From positions 44,588,602 to 44,652,601 of the forward strand of contig OX387185.1 in the NCBI GenBank assembly GCA_947561395.2: a stretch of DNA of 64,000 nt, written 5' to 3'. Below are positions 1 through 12,647 of this stretch, in pieces (position 1 is the first letter of the stretch; every line of letters starts with the position of its first letter). The DNA is from Buxus sempervirens. Taxonomy: Eukaryota; Streptophyta; Magnoliopsida; Buxales; Buxaceae. Under the pieces are notes generated by a model that was not told the DNA's origin, did no database searches, and saw only the letters and a program-made list of their open reading frames with translations. The position numbers were made by a program, and so were the translations under genes.

Positions 1-1660
1 ACTTTTTAGCACGTGGAGCCATGGATTTAACAATTCAGGCTGGGGGCTGTGTAGTTAAATAAATTTAGTACAAAATTGTCGTTTTAAATGTATTTGTATC
101 CTCATTGTCTTGCGATTATTTTTTCCATGTCCCCACAAAATTATCGGATGCTCTTTTGCTCATTTTGGTTTTGAAAACTTGTTATAAAGTAATAGCAGGG
201 TGCATGTGAAGTACTGCATGGAGGGAGAGAAAGGAAATAGTTCTGCAATGTCGAAATTTTAAATGAATACAAATGTTTGACTATTTAAACCCTATATTAA
301 TTATGTCTTACAACGAATGGTATGGTATGGGTTTTTTTTGAGAAATCATGCATAGTTGTTGGAACGTTTCTCAAGGGGCCTATTCTCATTATATAGATAT
401 ATAGATATAGATAGATAGTATGGATTACAACTTTTTCATTATTATAACTTAAAAGAATTTATAAATTACAAGTTTATACTTGTTATATGAAGAAGCCATT
501 ATAACTAGTTTCAAGTACATCTTTCAAATATTACAAGTTTGTTACCCCATTTTTGCAAAATGAGATTTCAAAATCCAAAAACGAGTCTAAACATGATTAT
601 AGACTTCTATGCATTTTTTAAAAACTCATTTGAATAAAAAAAAAAAAACATTTTCGATTTGTAACCAAATGCCCTTTTTTTTTGCCACACAAATCACGAT
701 CCCGACCCGGTTTAAACCGGGTCCGGGCCGGAATATTGAGGATCGTGGGCTTACTTGGTCCAATTTTATAAAAGGCCGAAATTATTTGAGCTGGGCTTGG
801 GCTAGGCATGTTGAAGCCTAGAACTTCCAAGGCTGGCTCAATTTTGAAAATATAAAACTAGTTTAATAAAATATAAGTATAACTTATATTAATTTTGTCA
901 TATTACTAATTCATTTTGTAATTTCTTGTACTTTTTTTTTGGTTTAATTTAATGAAATATAAGCATAAATATTTCAAGTAGTTTGTCTAATAAAACTACA
1001 AAAATTTGAAAATGACCAAAACCAGGATGGCTTGGGTTTGAGCCTAAGGCCCACCAACCCAGCGGAGCCGGGCTTGAGTAAACCATAAATTTCTTATGTA
1101 GTATTTTATTTCTAGCCCCTAAAAGAACTCAATCCAATCCGCGGAATAAATTCCCAAAATGAATGCCAAACAAGGCCTCCGTATATCAATTCAAAATGTT
1201 ACCACGAAATGGACTTTATCTTTGTATACGTGAGAGAACCTTAAAAACAAGACAAGTATTTGTTTGGGACGTCAAATTGAAGATAAGAAAGAAAGTTGGG
1301 TTGCCAACACGATGGGAGATGGAAAATGAGAAAAATCTCAGACAAACGACCAGTATAGGATGGGTTTAGAATTGAATGCGATTCAAACCTGAACCACGGT
1401 GGTGGGGGGCTGTGATCGGCGGAAGGGAGGTTTTGTGATTGCATAAACTATGATGTTGATACGGTTGCCTTCAAAAAACAGTTGGATTCCACATATTTTC
1501 ACATCTAGGATATACACTTTCAACGTATACCACTGTCAAGTGTATTACAATGTGACTGCATTTAACATTTCAACAAGAATTCTGTGTTGAAGAAAATAAA
1601 AATTGCGAGTCCTATTTAACATGGAAAGATCAATGGACAAAAAATATAAAATCACATTTA
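1..1660. other. Intergenic, low-complexity, no gene seen
   Basis: AT-rich sequence with no open frame that looks like a protein. A (ATAG)n-like tract lies near 395-420. GC-richer patches at about 690-840 and 1020-1080 are built from GGGCTTGGG/CCCGGCCC-type words like those inside the hAT element at 6315-7061, so they are probably decayed copies of the same repeat type. The last 60 bases are likely the 3' untranslated region of the minus-strand gene that ends at 1664. Confidence 0.5.
704..723. repeat. Perfect 20-bp palindrome
   Basis: GACCCGGTTTAAACCGGGTC is its own reverse complement. It lies in a GC-rich patch of CCCGACCCGG-type repeats inside AT-rich DNA. No protein or element boundary can be tied to it, and chance within a low-complexity patch is possible. 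Confidence 0.6.
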
Positions 1661-1663
1661 GCC

Positions 1664-4600
1664 TTACCCGTCTTTAGTACGGGAGTCTTTTCCACCGAGT
1701 GTCTGAATTATAGCTTCTAAAAGTTTAATTTCACCATCTCTCTTGGAGATCTCTTCTTGCATTGAACGCAACTCCTCCATGTGTAGTTCGAACACCTCTG
1801 CAAAAAGAGTGAACTCTTTTCCTATCAACAGAGACAATATCAAAAAGAAATAAGATACAAGGCCATTAGGCCTAACTGGCCACATTGACCCAAATCAAGA
1901 TTCAACACTTATAACCAATAGAAGGGCATTATCTATAAACATCTATCCTCTATGAGCCTTGCAGTTAGCAGGGCAAAGATGCTACAGCTGAAGCCAGCTG
2001 ACTAAGTATGAATATCACAGCTACAAGGAGCAGTCATCCAGATCATATATACCATGTGACAGTATATATGTATATGATGGAGCTAAATACAACCATATCC
2101 TACCAACCTTGGATCCAATATGAAGCAATAAATAAATCAAAAGCAAAACTCTTAAGTTGGCTTTGCCTTCAGAACTAGGATAGTGCCATCTGCAAATTAT
2201 GAGGGAGATACTTCTATGATTCTATCTGACCTAGGCTTATCAATAGGCCAGATTTAGACATCTAATTTTGATTCATCTTCATACATCAAATGGATTGAAT
2301 ACGGTCTTTAAATTTGTAATCCAAATTACTTCATATAAGGATTATGAATGCTCTTGTATTTGAATTTGATCATATCATAGACATAAGTAATTGAGTATTT
2401 TAGGAAAGAAGGCTAACTTTATACACAGCATTGTTTAGGAAAGTGTTCCATCCCCCACCTATTATCGTATAGAACAAATTATACTCAAGGCCCTCCTGAG
2501 TCACAATCTAAAATCATTTTTGTATAGAACATCAGCCAAGGGAATGTTCATTCCTCATATTCAAAATCGTATAGAACAATTATACTCAAGGCAGTTTGAC
2601 TTTGTAGTGTGCAACAATTCAATAATTATACCATCCTGGCAATTTAAAATCATTCAATTTATTAACTCCTTTCTTTACCAATTTCTACTTATCACAATAT
2701 ATCATCCAAGTTTCAGTTCTTGAACGAAATTTGAGGTCATCTAGACCATGAAAGCTTTGGTCAAGGTGAGCTCATGCAGGACAAAGAATATAAGTCCATC
2801 AAGAGAGACCAGAAACAACATCAGTACATGTGTAATATAACTCTGTTACATTTTGACAGAATAACTATGAAATTCGAATATGGATATTGCAACAGATTTG
2901 AAAGAAAATTTCAATGATTGAGAGGTAAGTACTTAACAACTGTTTCTGCCCACAATCTACAATGAAAAGAATTTGACATGGTTCTCACTCTCCAAGTATA
3001 AAAAAGTGGCAGAAATGTGAAAAAGAAAAATAAAAATTCAGGACTAGGTGCTCTAACTGATGCATAGCTCAATGAAATCAATCCTCAAGTTTCAAGGAAG
3101 ATTAACTTTATAAGGGTTATACATTTGGATTCATGATGTCATTAATAACCCAGAAATGACAAGAGTTTCAGCATTAGGTTGAAACTCCAGAATAGTATAT
3201 CTTGTCCTTAGTATCTGCCATTGATCATCTAGGACACAGAATGGCTATGATTATCCACACTAATAGAAAATGAATCAAGTATAACATCTTGTCAACAAAT
3301 GGCATAGATCAAAAAGACAGCATAAGATGGGCGATTACCATTTTTAAGTGATAAAGTCATGTTTCCTGTACTTGAGAAATGTTCTACAGTTATTATAATT
3401 TTTAATATTGAAGTCAATATGAAATGGATCTTTGACCAAATCAACCAAAGTTTAACTAGTTCCTTGTAATTTCTCAATAATCTCGGGGCATAGGTTCAAC
3501 CACTACCGAATCTAAATTGCTTCAGCAAACTTGATATATATAAAACACATAATTAGCGCATGCTTTATATTTTTGTGGTCTATGTTTCAAGCTATACTAA
3601 TTTAAAAAAAAAACTTAGGATTTATAATGCAGCTGGGTATGTTGGTCGAACAAATTCGAGTGAATAAAAAAATAAAAAGGAAAAAGAGAAAAGAAAAAAG
3701 CAAGATCTATGATGAGGCTGGGTATGTTGGTTGAGCAAATTAGACAACATTGGTTCTTCATAAACCATGTGTTATGTTATAAGCACTTGGCAGCATGACA
3801 AGGACCAAAATTGCAACCCAGCCCACAAAATCTGATTGGGATTGGGTCCCCAAAACAAATGATGTGGAAACAAGGCAGGGAAGGACCACCCACGCCACTG
3901 TTTACATTTGCTGCCACATGCAATTCTTCAAATTTAAGATATTCAGACAAAGTATGGACAAATTCAAGATCATCAATGGTTTTAAATTTTCCTCAAATTT
4001 AAGGAGACCCATTTGAAATTTTCTGTTCTGAAGGACATAAATATTTTTTTATATTTCGACATTTTCCTTATCTTGAAAGATTTTTATGTAACTTTTCATG
4101 GAATGTATAACAAAACAGTGAAATTCTGTCAAAATTTTCTTATTCCAAAGGAGCATAGTTCACCAAAATCAAAATTGAAAATCATGAGATCATCCATGTT
4201 TGACAAAACGTTTGGAGTTTCATGTATTACCTAATAAAAATGCCCTATAGTGATTACATGATTACACAGAAACATACGCAATATATCGTGTAACTTGGTG
4301 ATGATTTTACATCTCCAGACTCCACGTATGAACAGACACACAAAAAATCACATTCCAACTGTCCAATCAAATTGGTCCCAAGAGACAGCTCTAAAGTCAG
4401 TAGAGATGAAAGAAAGTCCAATATATATTACTACTAGAGCATGAGAACCCCCTGTTATCATTTAGTGCCTTCATTACACCCTTCAATCAAAGATGCATAA
4501 GTAGTGAGTCTTTTTATTTATAGTTTTTTCATGTATTGTTGATAGTATAATTATAAATAGAATCAAAATGAAAATGGAATAACATACTTGTGGTGTTCTC

Positions 4601-6033
4601 AAGCTCCTTTGTAACATCTTGAGCATGTGATTCAGCAGCACGTTGTCTTGCCTCTGCCTGTCGTTTTTCTGACCTAGCATGAGCAGCAGCTGTAATTGCA
4701 GCATCAAGCTCCCTTTCCAAAGTTTCTACCCTTTGCTCAAGCACCTGCAATCTCTCACCAACAACCCAACACCCCAGAGAGGAAAACAGAGAAAAGAAGG
4801 ATCAACCACCTTAACCTTAATTGTGGGGAAAAAGGGGCATCCCTATACCATTAGCATTATCCCACAGGTCGGTCAGAATATGGCCTGATGCCATCCTGTG
4901 TACATGAATTCTGAAAGAATTTTATATGAATGAACTGAAAATATCCAGTCCTTCGATCTTGAATGCAATTAACTTCCAGAGTTACAGCAGCAAGAAGTGG
5001 ATGAGTAAATTATTTCCAAATCCAAAATGGCATGTATCCCCATTAAGACTGAATCTGGTAAAGTATAAAGCAAGATTAAGCAGTGACAGGATAAAACACC
5101 GTTATCCTTCCGTAAGTTCAACAATTTCATAGAGAAGAGTTGAAAAGATTAATAAAAAATCTACACGAGCAAATTAAAATCCAAAGTGTGCTTGAACTTC
5201 CAAACTAAGATAAATTATAGCAGACATTGAATCCTGAGATTAATTTTCAGCAATTTAATAAGCAAAGGACTCATTTAATTCACGCAAAACACAAAACTCA
5301 ACAATCTAATAGCTATTTACTCACTATCCAACGATCAAAATCTATCAAAACATGGAACCCCCCCTCAAATTTCTATAAGGCTTATAAAATTGGGAAGAGA
5401 GAGCACTAAAAAGAAAAGGCACTATAGATCAATAATAAAAGTCCATATCAGATCAGATGAAAGGCAAACCACAGTATTTTAAATTCATTTTCTTCAGCAT
5501 TATGAACTGAAATCCTATCAAAGTCCTGTAATAAATACAGTCTCTGTGAGTACTTCCCCGGCTCAGTCAACTTGAAATAACCACCACAACAGAAGAAAAA
5601 AAAAAAAAGAAAGGGCAAAAATTATCCCACACCACATTATCAAATAACAAACAAAAACAGCAATCTCAATCTCCTCTCTTAAACATCTACAATTTAAATT
5701 CCGTCAAATCTATGCAGTTATCCGTGTCTTCGTGGAAGCTCAAAAAAACTCCCTTCCCCAATTAAAGAAACGATCAGATGAAACCTATTAAGCAAAGAAA
5801 TAGACATCCAAACCCCAGAAAGGAATCGAGCACCAAAGACGAATAAAATCGAATACCTTGATTGTTCGAGCCTGCTCGGAGCTCAAAGATGCTTTAGCGA
5901 AAGTTTCGTCGTCTACAAACACAGCTCTCTTCACGAGGAGCTTCTGCAGGGACTCGAGATTGCCTCCCGTCTCCGATAGATTTGCGATCGCCGCCCCCCA
6001 TCTTTCAGTTCCTTCTTTCCCTTTCTCTTCCAT
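1664..6033 (-). CDS. Small coiled-coil protein, plant-type, function unknown
   Basis: Three coding exons join in frame: 6033-5857, 4744-4588 and 1797-1664, giving 155 aa. Every intron has GT..AG ends (the first donor is AAG|GTATTC), and the exon 2/3 junction splits one Lys codon. The start is the ATG at 6033 (MEEKGKEG); the frame stays open upstream but begins at TTG, not ATG. Residues 1-59 hold a short helix and the motif LSSEQARTIK. Residues 60-111 (VLEQRVETLEREL and on) are a charged, Ala-rich coiled coil. Residues 112-155 continue it (EELRSMQEEISKRDGEIKLLE) and end in LGGKDSRTKDG. There are no membrane segments, signal peptide or enzyme motif. I have a loose memory of similar small plant proteins without a known role. 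Intron 2 (2.8 kb) could hide an additional small exon, although the phases already match without one. Confidence 0.75.
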
Positions 6034-6314
6034 ACTTCCAGAGCATTTACGTTCTTCTGGTAACGACAAGCGTCAATATCTTTCCGCGCGAGCTTCCGGC
6101 ACCGGAGACAGAAGCAGAGCCGTAAATGCGGTTCAGGCCGCCCGAACCCAGTTCAACCCAACCCGAACTAATTATCAATCTTGGGTGTCGTTTGGTAGGG
6201 TTTCTAGTTTTTGGATTCTAGAATCCATGGTCTATTAAGTTGTTTGGTAGGATTTTTACAATCAGATTTTAAAATCTAGCCAAAATCCACAATCCATTTT
6301 TTATGGGTTTCTAT

Positions 6315-7061
6315 TAGAGCTGCAAGTTTTGCCCGGCCCACCCTAAGCCCGCCCAATCCAACCCCAATAATAGCTCGATTTAAGGTTTAATTTGGGTTTG
6401 GGTTTGGGTTTGGCTTGATTTTAGGCCTAAACTTGAGTTTGGGTTGGGCTTGGGTTTACACTTCATAGCCCAAAAAACCCAAAAGCCCAAACTATATAAA
6501 GCCAAGGTTGAATGACTTACCACAAACCTCATCTTCTTCCTAAGTTCTTTCAAACTCCAAGCCCTTTCTCTCTATTTTTCCAATCAATTCCCCAATAGAT
6601 AAAGTTCTATAGAATTGAGTATAAAACCTCAAACCTAGAACCTTTTCAAGATTTAGGAAAGTTGATAATGTTAACCTTTGTATAGATAATGACTTGAGAT
6701 TTACAAAGGATTACATTTTCAGTAAGTATTTCTTTCATAATGTTGAATATGTTGTCTTATAATTTGATCAATAAATCTTAGAAATGTTATAATTTAGAAA
6801 CTCAATTTTTTGCTTTTCTATACTAAAAACATTATAGACTTGTTGCCTTCGTTATTATATTTTATTAAATCCTTGATAGATTTCGTTTAGTTTGGGCCAA
6901 TCCAAACCCAACCCGAACTTGAGAAATAATTTGAGGTTGGCTTTGGGTTCAAGGAATTTGGGTTTAGGGCGGACCAATGTGAATTTGGGCCAATTGATTT
7001 TAGATTGGATTGAGTCCGAACTCATCAAAACCAAGCCCAACCCGCCCTACTTACAGCTCTA
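6315..7061. mobile_element. Non-autonomous hAT-type element with 8-bp target duplication
   Basis: The element starts TAGAGCTGCAAG and ends CTTACAGCTCTA, which are terminal inverted repeats with one mismatch. It is flanked by the exact 8-bp direct repeat GTTTCTAT (6307-6314 and 7062-7069), the duplication length expected of hAT transposons. The 747-bp inside is GGGTTTGGG/CCCAACCC low-complexity sequence near both ends with AT-rich DNA between, and no transposase. It sits just upstream of the coiled-coil gene. Confidence 0.8.
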
Positions 7062-7124
7062 GTTTCTATAGATTTTGATGGTTAAAAGGATAAAATTCAA
7101 GTAGTAAGAAGCTATTCATAGTAA

Positions 7125-7680
7125 GGGTGCAACTCGAGTTGGTTCAATCCGGACTGAGGTCAATCTAAGACCGAATCGAAATTACTTATAGTCAACCCAA
7201 AATTGAACCAAACCAAATTGTAACCCCCGAAATTATAAAACCAAAAAACCAAACCAAAAATAAAATAAAAGACCGAAATTCCAAATCGAACCGAACCAAA
7301 TTACATTAAACTCAAAACCGAACTGAACCAAACCAAATTACATTAAACCCAAACCAACTCGAATCGAATTACATTAAACCTAAAATCGAACAGAACCGAA
7401 TTACATTAAACCCAAACCGAACTTAATTGAATTACATTAAACCCAAAACTGAATCGAACCAAATTACATTAAACCTAAAACCAATTCGATTTGGTTTAGG
7501 AAAATTCGAATCGGTTTAGGAAAATATACAAATTCGGTTTGGTTTAGTTTGATTCTGGTTAATCGAGCATTAAACAGAAAATTGAACCGACTTAATTTGG
7601 GTTAGGGATTTTTTAACCGAACCGAACACCTAAAAAACCGAACCAAACCAAACTGATCTGGGGATTAAGGGCAGTTCGGG
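7125..7680. repeat. CCGAACC-rich repeat with ~32-bp tandem array
   Basis: Words such as AACCGAACCAAA dominate. Between about 7290 and 7490 the core TTACATTAAAC recurs at 7301, 7338, 7369, 7401, 7432 and 7464, so six units with 31-37 bp spacing. The later part holds the opposite-strand words (TTCGGTTTGGTTTAG), which makes the region partly self-complementary. It may be an element starting at GGGTGCAACTCG near 7126, but no target duplication is clear. Confidence 0.6.
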
Positions 7681-7689
7681 AGTTCCAAG

Positions 7690-10510
7690 TGGGTTAACTA
7701 AGTAACCCTGCTCCTCGCCATCCCTCCTTCAGTGAGACCCATTAGCTGTTAAAGAGTCCATGTCCTCTTCAAAAGCCTAAACATATTATAACGACTACTT
7801 CAGGAGCCTGTTAGGCTGAAACCCAAGAACCCAATACAATGCAGACCTCGAGGCCTAGCACTTGAAGAACCGGGTACTGAGGCCTCTTGCTAAAGCTCGG
7901 CCCAGCCAAAGCCCTACCAGAACAGAAAAAAGTCTCACTGATACAGGTAGGTAGTTGCTGACCGTTTCTTCTGCCAGTTCAGAGCTTCCATGCATCATCC
8001 TTCAATGGGGGAGTTGTTGTTGACTGCTGAACCAATCTCTGACCTAAACTGAATCCACACTTCATCCTCTTTGACAAGAGTTTCATGTGTTCCAGTTGGC
8101 ATAAATCACAAAAGTCACATATGACTAACCAATCTCAAGAGACTGGTAAGATCTTCCTCCATTTTTTTCTCAGAATATATGGCAGTGCCCAACCATTCTC
8201 AAGAGGCTGGTAAGATTTTGATTCTCTTTTCAGAAGATTTGGCCTTTCAGAAATATCTTAGTATTAAGACACATAACAAATCCAGGGCTCAATACTGAAA
8301 GTTGGCCCCATTAGCTAGATCTAACCATAAGCCTTTATTTAAGTTTAATCATTAAGGTGAGTTGCAATTGGCAATTGTTTTTTCAAGTCCAATGGAACAG
8401 TTGATATTATGTTAATCAGCTCTACCATGTGGTGTATATGAGTTAGATTCCATTGACCTCACAAATCAATAGCATATGGTTTGTTTTAATTTTGTTTTGA
8501 TTTTCAATCAACTCGTCGTAACGCGGATTATTTGACATGACATTTTTGTTAAATTATTGAGCAATTCATATAATTAAGCCCTAATTAAGAAGCAAGAAGT
8601 TCCCCACCAAAGTAACCTCAGTCTGATTATCATGAAAGTGATACAAGTCCATAGACTTTGACCCATCACTAATGAAGCACATTGTATTATTTGGGTATTC
8701 ATTGAATTTTGCTTCACCATCTCCAAATGTAGAAAGAGATATCTCATGGGGGTAGTTGTAACATATTCTTCCTCATTTAGCAGAAAAAACAAGATGTGAT
8801 GCAGATGCTTATAGGCCACTTCTTTGTGAAAGAAACTCATGAGAAGAAAGATGACTTTTCACTTCTAGAGCCACTTTTCTTACACCCCAAGTTTGGTTGG
8901 ATCTCTAAAGCTTCCAAAGCCTCTCTCATCCTCAACCTTGATTGATTAATTGCAAAGGAGATAAGGAACCTTGATCTCCTCCACATGAAGACATAACATC
9001 TAACCTTGTTTCATGGACAGACAACAGTACAACTTGGGCCCACCATTTGAAAACCCCCCTAAAGATGTGATAATAAGAAACACTTTCATCCAATTGTTAC
9101 AGCCTTTTGGAAACTAAACCATCTCTCCCTTCTGTCATTCCCATTAAAGCTATTGGTTGGTCAGATAAGACTTTTGAATGGGATTGATATCATTTTCTTG
9201 GCAATTGATCCCCACTCATTGATGCAAAGAGTCTCAGAAAAGTGGGGCATCATGTGCCAATCAAGTTGGGGCAGTTGGCTAATGTTTCTTGAAAGCTTGG
9301 CACATGGTTAGTATGATTGGGAAAGGTTGATTGGTCCTGCCTAATGAAGCAAAGAGCCCAAGGCAACCCCATGTGATCCCTTAACTTTATGCATGTGGGT
9401 TTGCACTCTTTTACTGAATCATTCCTATCTCAACTATCACCATCTCCTTCTCAAAGGACAAATGCATGCATGCCATGTAATGCATATACAAATGTACATG
9501 CATACCCAAATCCCCATATTTAAGAATATATCATACCCCATCCATCAATGCTGACAGGCTCTTCCAAGCATTAAGGACACCAAAATGCCAGTTTTTTAAG
9601 TATGGCTGTATCCCATCCAAAATACCTGATATTTTAAAATAACACATCTTGCAACATTTAAAAAAAAAAAAAAATCAAGGTAGGACCCAAAATTCACTCT
9701 CATACTTTATTTGATAAATAAAACAAAACTATACATAATTCATTCCCAAGGAGTATTTTAAAGTAACAAAAAAGTCTACATTAATTTGTTTACTATTATT
9801 ATTATTCTATAATAACGCGTTTCGATGCATAATAATATATTTAAAAAAATTTTATTAGCATAAAGGAAGATTTTTAATCACTCAATATTCTAGAGATTTT
9901 ATATTAGCTTAAACCATTTATTTATTTATTTTTTTAAAATCATAGTAGAACATTGACAATGTTGAGAGACATTGTTACAGATAGATTGCGCATCATGATA
10001 TCAATTAGTTTTTTTTATAGTTAACAAAATACATTTGACAATCAAACCACAATTATATTTAATAAAGAAGAATGTGAACGACAAAGCATTTAATAAGTGA
10101 CTAGTGGGGGCAGGCAGTGTTTGGCAAGCTTCAATGTGGTGGGTAGTCATGTGCCTGAGGAATCACACACACACCCCATCTTGCTCTCCTCAAATACAAC
10201 CTAAAGATTGCAAGGGCAGCAGCCATGGAATTCAGATATGGTACTGTGAAGAGTCTGAACCACTCATGGAAGCTTTCATCTTTACTAAAATGCCCTTTTA
10301 ATCTTCTCCTTTAACAAGCATATTTTCACTGAACTTATTTGGATCCAGATCACATGCCACTTCAGCTGAAAATCTACATTATTTGAATCTTACCAGTTGA
10401 TTTCCCCAAATAATATGATTCTAAGATATGAAATTTCAGCAAACATAGTAAGTTTTAAATGAATTTAAGTTGGTAGACAAACATATAGTGTAAGTATGTG
10501 CATGTAATTA
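7690..10510. other. Intergenic, 2.8 kb, no gene seen
   Basis: No exon-like or element-like structure can be supported. One 26-bp motif (AACCAATCTCAAGAGACTGG and on) near 8126 recurs with two differences near 8190. Poly(A) and AT tracts occur at 9650-9950. The short frames here have no splice context or family resemblance. Confidence 0.4.
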
Positions 10511-10516
10511 TTAATA

Positions 10517-10705
10517 CTAGGGGGCTGCACGAGTTACGCGCGTAGAAAACGTGGACCCACTTAGATAAACAGCCCGAGGTAGTTACAACATGTTTAAAAT
10601 AGTGCGGGATTGTTTTGTTTGGGGAGGGCAATGTTTGGAAAAAGAAAAGGGGGGCCAGAATTTGGAGGGAATATTCCCCCATCTTCTCTTTATTAATAGT
10701 ATAGA
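10517..10705 (-). mobile_element. Short Helitron-like element, copy 1
   Basis: Read on the minus strand it starts TCTATACTATTAATAAAGAG and ends CCCCCTAG followed by T, with A before the TC. These are the TC...CTRR ends and A|T insertion site of Helitrons. A GCGCGTAACTCGTGC segment, able to fold weakly, lies just before the 3' end. The 189-bp body has no coding capacity. It matches the element at 43652-43856 in its 5' third. Confidence 0.65.
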
Positions 10706-10829
10706 TAATTGGGATCTTTTTCCAAAAAAAACATTATTTACAAATATAATTTAGAAGGTAAAGTAATGTGAATTTTTTTTTTTGACAATTTATATAATTA
10801 TTAGACAAATTTGTGAAACAACATAAATA

Positions 10830-11020
10830 ACTCATAACCTTAGGATGAACTGTAAATCCAGACGTCCGGGGTTCAAAGCCTCCTGTTGGTGCTCTCTAAA
10901 TTAAATGATACATGAGCCTTGCGGGTGGGTTCGTGTATAAAGAGGGTTTATTTCCATAGGATGGGTCCAATAGAAGCCCTGCCTAAAGTAGGTTCCCACA
11001 TTACCAGAAAAAAAAAATAT
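10830..11020 (+). mobile_element. tRNA-derived SINE-like element
   Basis: The head contains a tRNA-type B box (CCGGGGTTCAAAGCCTCC) at about 10865, preceded by an A-box-like AGGATGAACTG. The body runs about 110 bp to CCCACATTACCAG and then an A tract near 11008. The tail sequence CATTACC before poly(A) resembles the 3' ends of several LINE-type insertions in this window, as expected if a LINE mobilises it. I could not find a clean target duplication. Confidence 0.6.
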
Positions 11021-11246
11021 CTTATAGCCATTGTATGAGATAGTGTTATGGAATAATGATAGTATGACAAAATAACAAATAACAAAAAGAAGAAAAACTG
11101 AACATGGAATACGAAGGTTTACATTGTCTGAACTTTAATGCCTACGTGAAGATGATAAGAAGATTCCACTAAAACAAACATAATTACAAAAAGCTCTTTT
11201 ATGATGCAGTGAATGCCCTACAAGGAACAACAGTATTTCCACCTCA

Positions 11247-11462
11247 CTAAAGAAATGTACACACTATGCTGCGTAGCAAAGAATTAGAAACAAAGAAGGG
11301 CCTTCTGGGAATAAAATGTTATGGGGACAATTGCTATGATACTTGTACACCTGGTAGTAACAAATCTTGGTATTAAAGTGAATTGAGAAAAAATTGGAGG
11401 GCATTTCGAGTATAAAATGTTAGGCAGAAAAAAAAAAGGTTGGCTTTATATAGTAGTATAGA
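11247..11462 (-). mobile_element. Short Helitron-like element, copy 2 (degenerate 3' end)
   Basis: The minus strand starts TCTATACTACTATATAAAGC, like the other copies. The likely 3' end is TTAG|T rather than CTAG|T, with a short TGCT/AGCA stem about 20 bases before it. At 216 bp it fits the size class. The 3' end assignment is uncertain. Confidence 0.4.
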
Positions 11463-12640
11463 TACGGTACCAAAAAAAATTTAATGGATACTAGGAAAAG
11501 ATGAAATAAAAGACCCCATATTACAAATATAATCATATCTTCTTGGTTTATTGGTTCAAAACCTTATAACCAAACATGCCCTTTCAGGATCAAATTCAAA
11601 TAATGAACCGTAACATCAATAGCTCTAACTGACATAATCAGGACAGTATTTTCAAAGTGCAATACAATCCACAAGACAGATACTTTTAATACCACCTAAA
11701 TTTTCAGCTAGATATCAATGGTGTTTTCATGTTTGTATTTATATGTGCATATAACCATATCTGTACTTAACTTTTCTTCTACATATGGTAAAAAAGAAAA
11801 AAAAAACCTTTTTTTTTTTTTTCATTTTATCCTCTTCTTCTTCTTGGTATCTATAAGAATTTTGTGACTTCTGTACATGAGAATCAAGTACTCCACAGAC
11901 CTACTCCAATTTATTTATTTATTTATTTTTACCCCATTCATGTATGATAGTGTTAGTAAATATGTGTTCTACAATCCCAAATTCCTCTACCAACAATAGA
12001 AAATGTGCTCATTACCAAAAAAAAAAAAAACAATAGAAAAAGTGCTATAAACAGACTAATAATGCTTCTGTCCTACAGTTCTAGGAATCCCTCCAAAAAG
12101 GATGCTTATTCCGTACAGTTTTGGAAAGTTAATGAGTCAGCCATTACTAACCATATTGGCTGGCTTTAAAAGCAGCTGTCTTGCATTCAGTGCCAACTTC
12201 CTTGCAAGTTGTTTTGCAGTTTCTTAACTAATGTGTTGGGCCATTCCAGAATTCACATATCTTAGTCACTTAACTGCAAATTAGGTGTCAAGCATCATCA
12301 CCATCAATCTTTGGAAGTATCATTTGATCATTACAACCGCTTGATCACAATGGATCTAGACCCCCTCCGCTCAGTACTCCTCACACAGCTCACCATTATG
12401 AGGTGGTTGATATATTTCAATTATTCGGTTCTTTGAAATACAGGAACAATCATCCTTCATTTGGGTATGATGGTAAAGATCTTAAGCTATGAACATGTCA
12501 TATTGATTCAATTTCACGAAGGAAAAAAAAATCAAAATTTTTTACCATTCCCTTCCTCTTATTAGGACTCAATCAAGAAGTGTAGTCAAAATGGCTGACA
12601 CTGTAAATCAAATTCTAAGCTCAAAAACACCCCATTGCTA
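11463..12640. other. Intergenic, no gene seen
   Basis: AT-rich sequence with poly(T) near 11810, (ATTT)n near 11915 and one short poly(A) insertion described separately. No coding signal. Confidence 0.4.
11994..12046 (+). mobile_element. 21-bp poly(A) micro-insertion with target duplication
   Basis: CAATAGAAAATGTGCT (11994-12009) and CAATAGAAAAAGTGCT (12031-12046) differ at one base. Between them lie only CATTACC and 14 A. This is the layout of a LINE-type insertion truncated to seven bases of its 3' end. Confidence 0.65.
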
Positions 12641-12647
12641 GAGGTGT

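Noticed and set aside
5858..6238. 126-codon plus-strand frame
   Set aside because: It is antisense to exon 1 of the coiled-coil gene, whose splice junctions and frame are well supported.
6384..6412. Telomere-like GGGTTTGGGTTT repeats
   Set aside because: The unit is GGGTTT-type low complexity inside a hAT element, not the plant telomere unit TTTAGGG.
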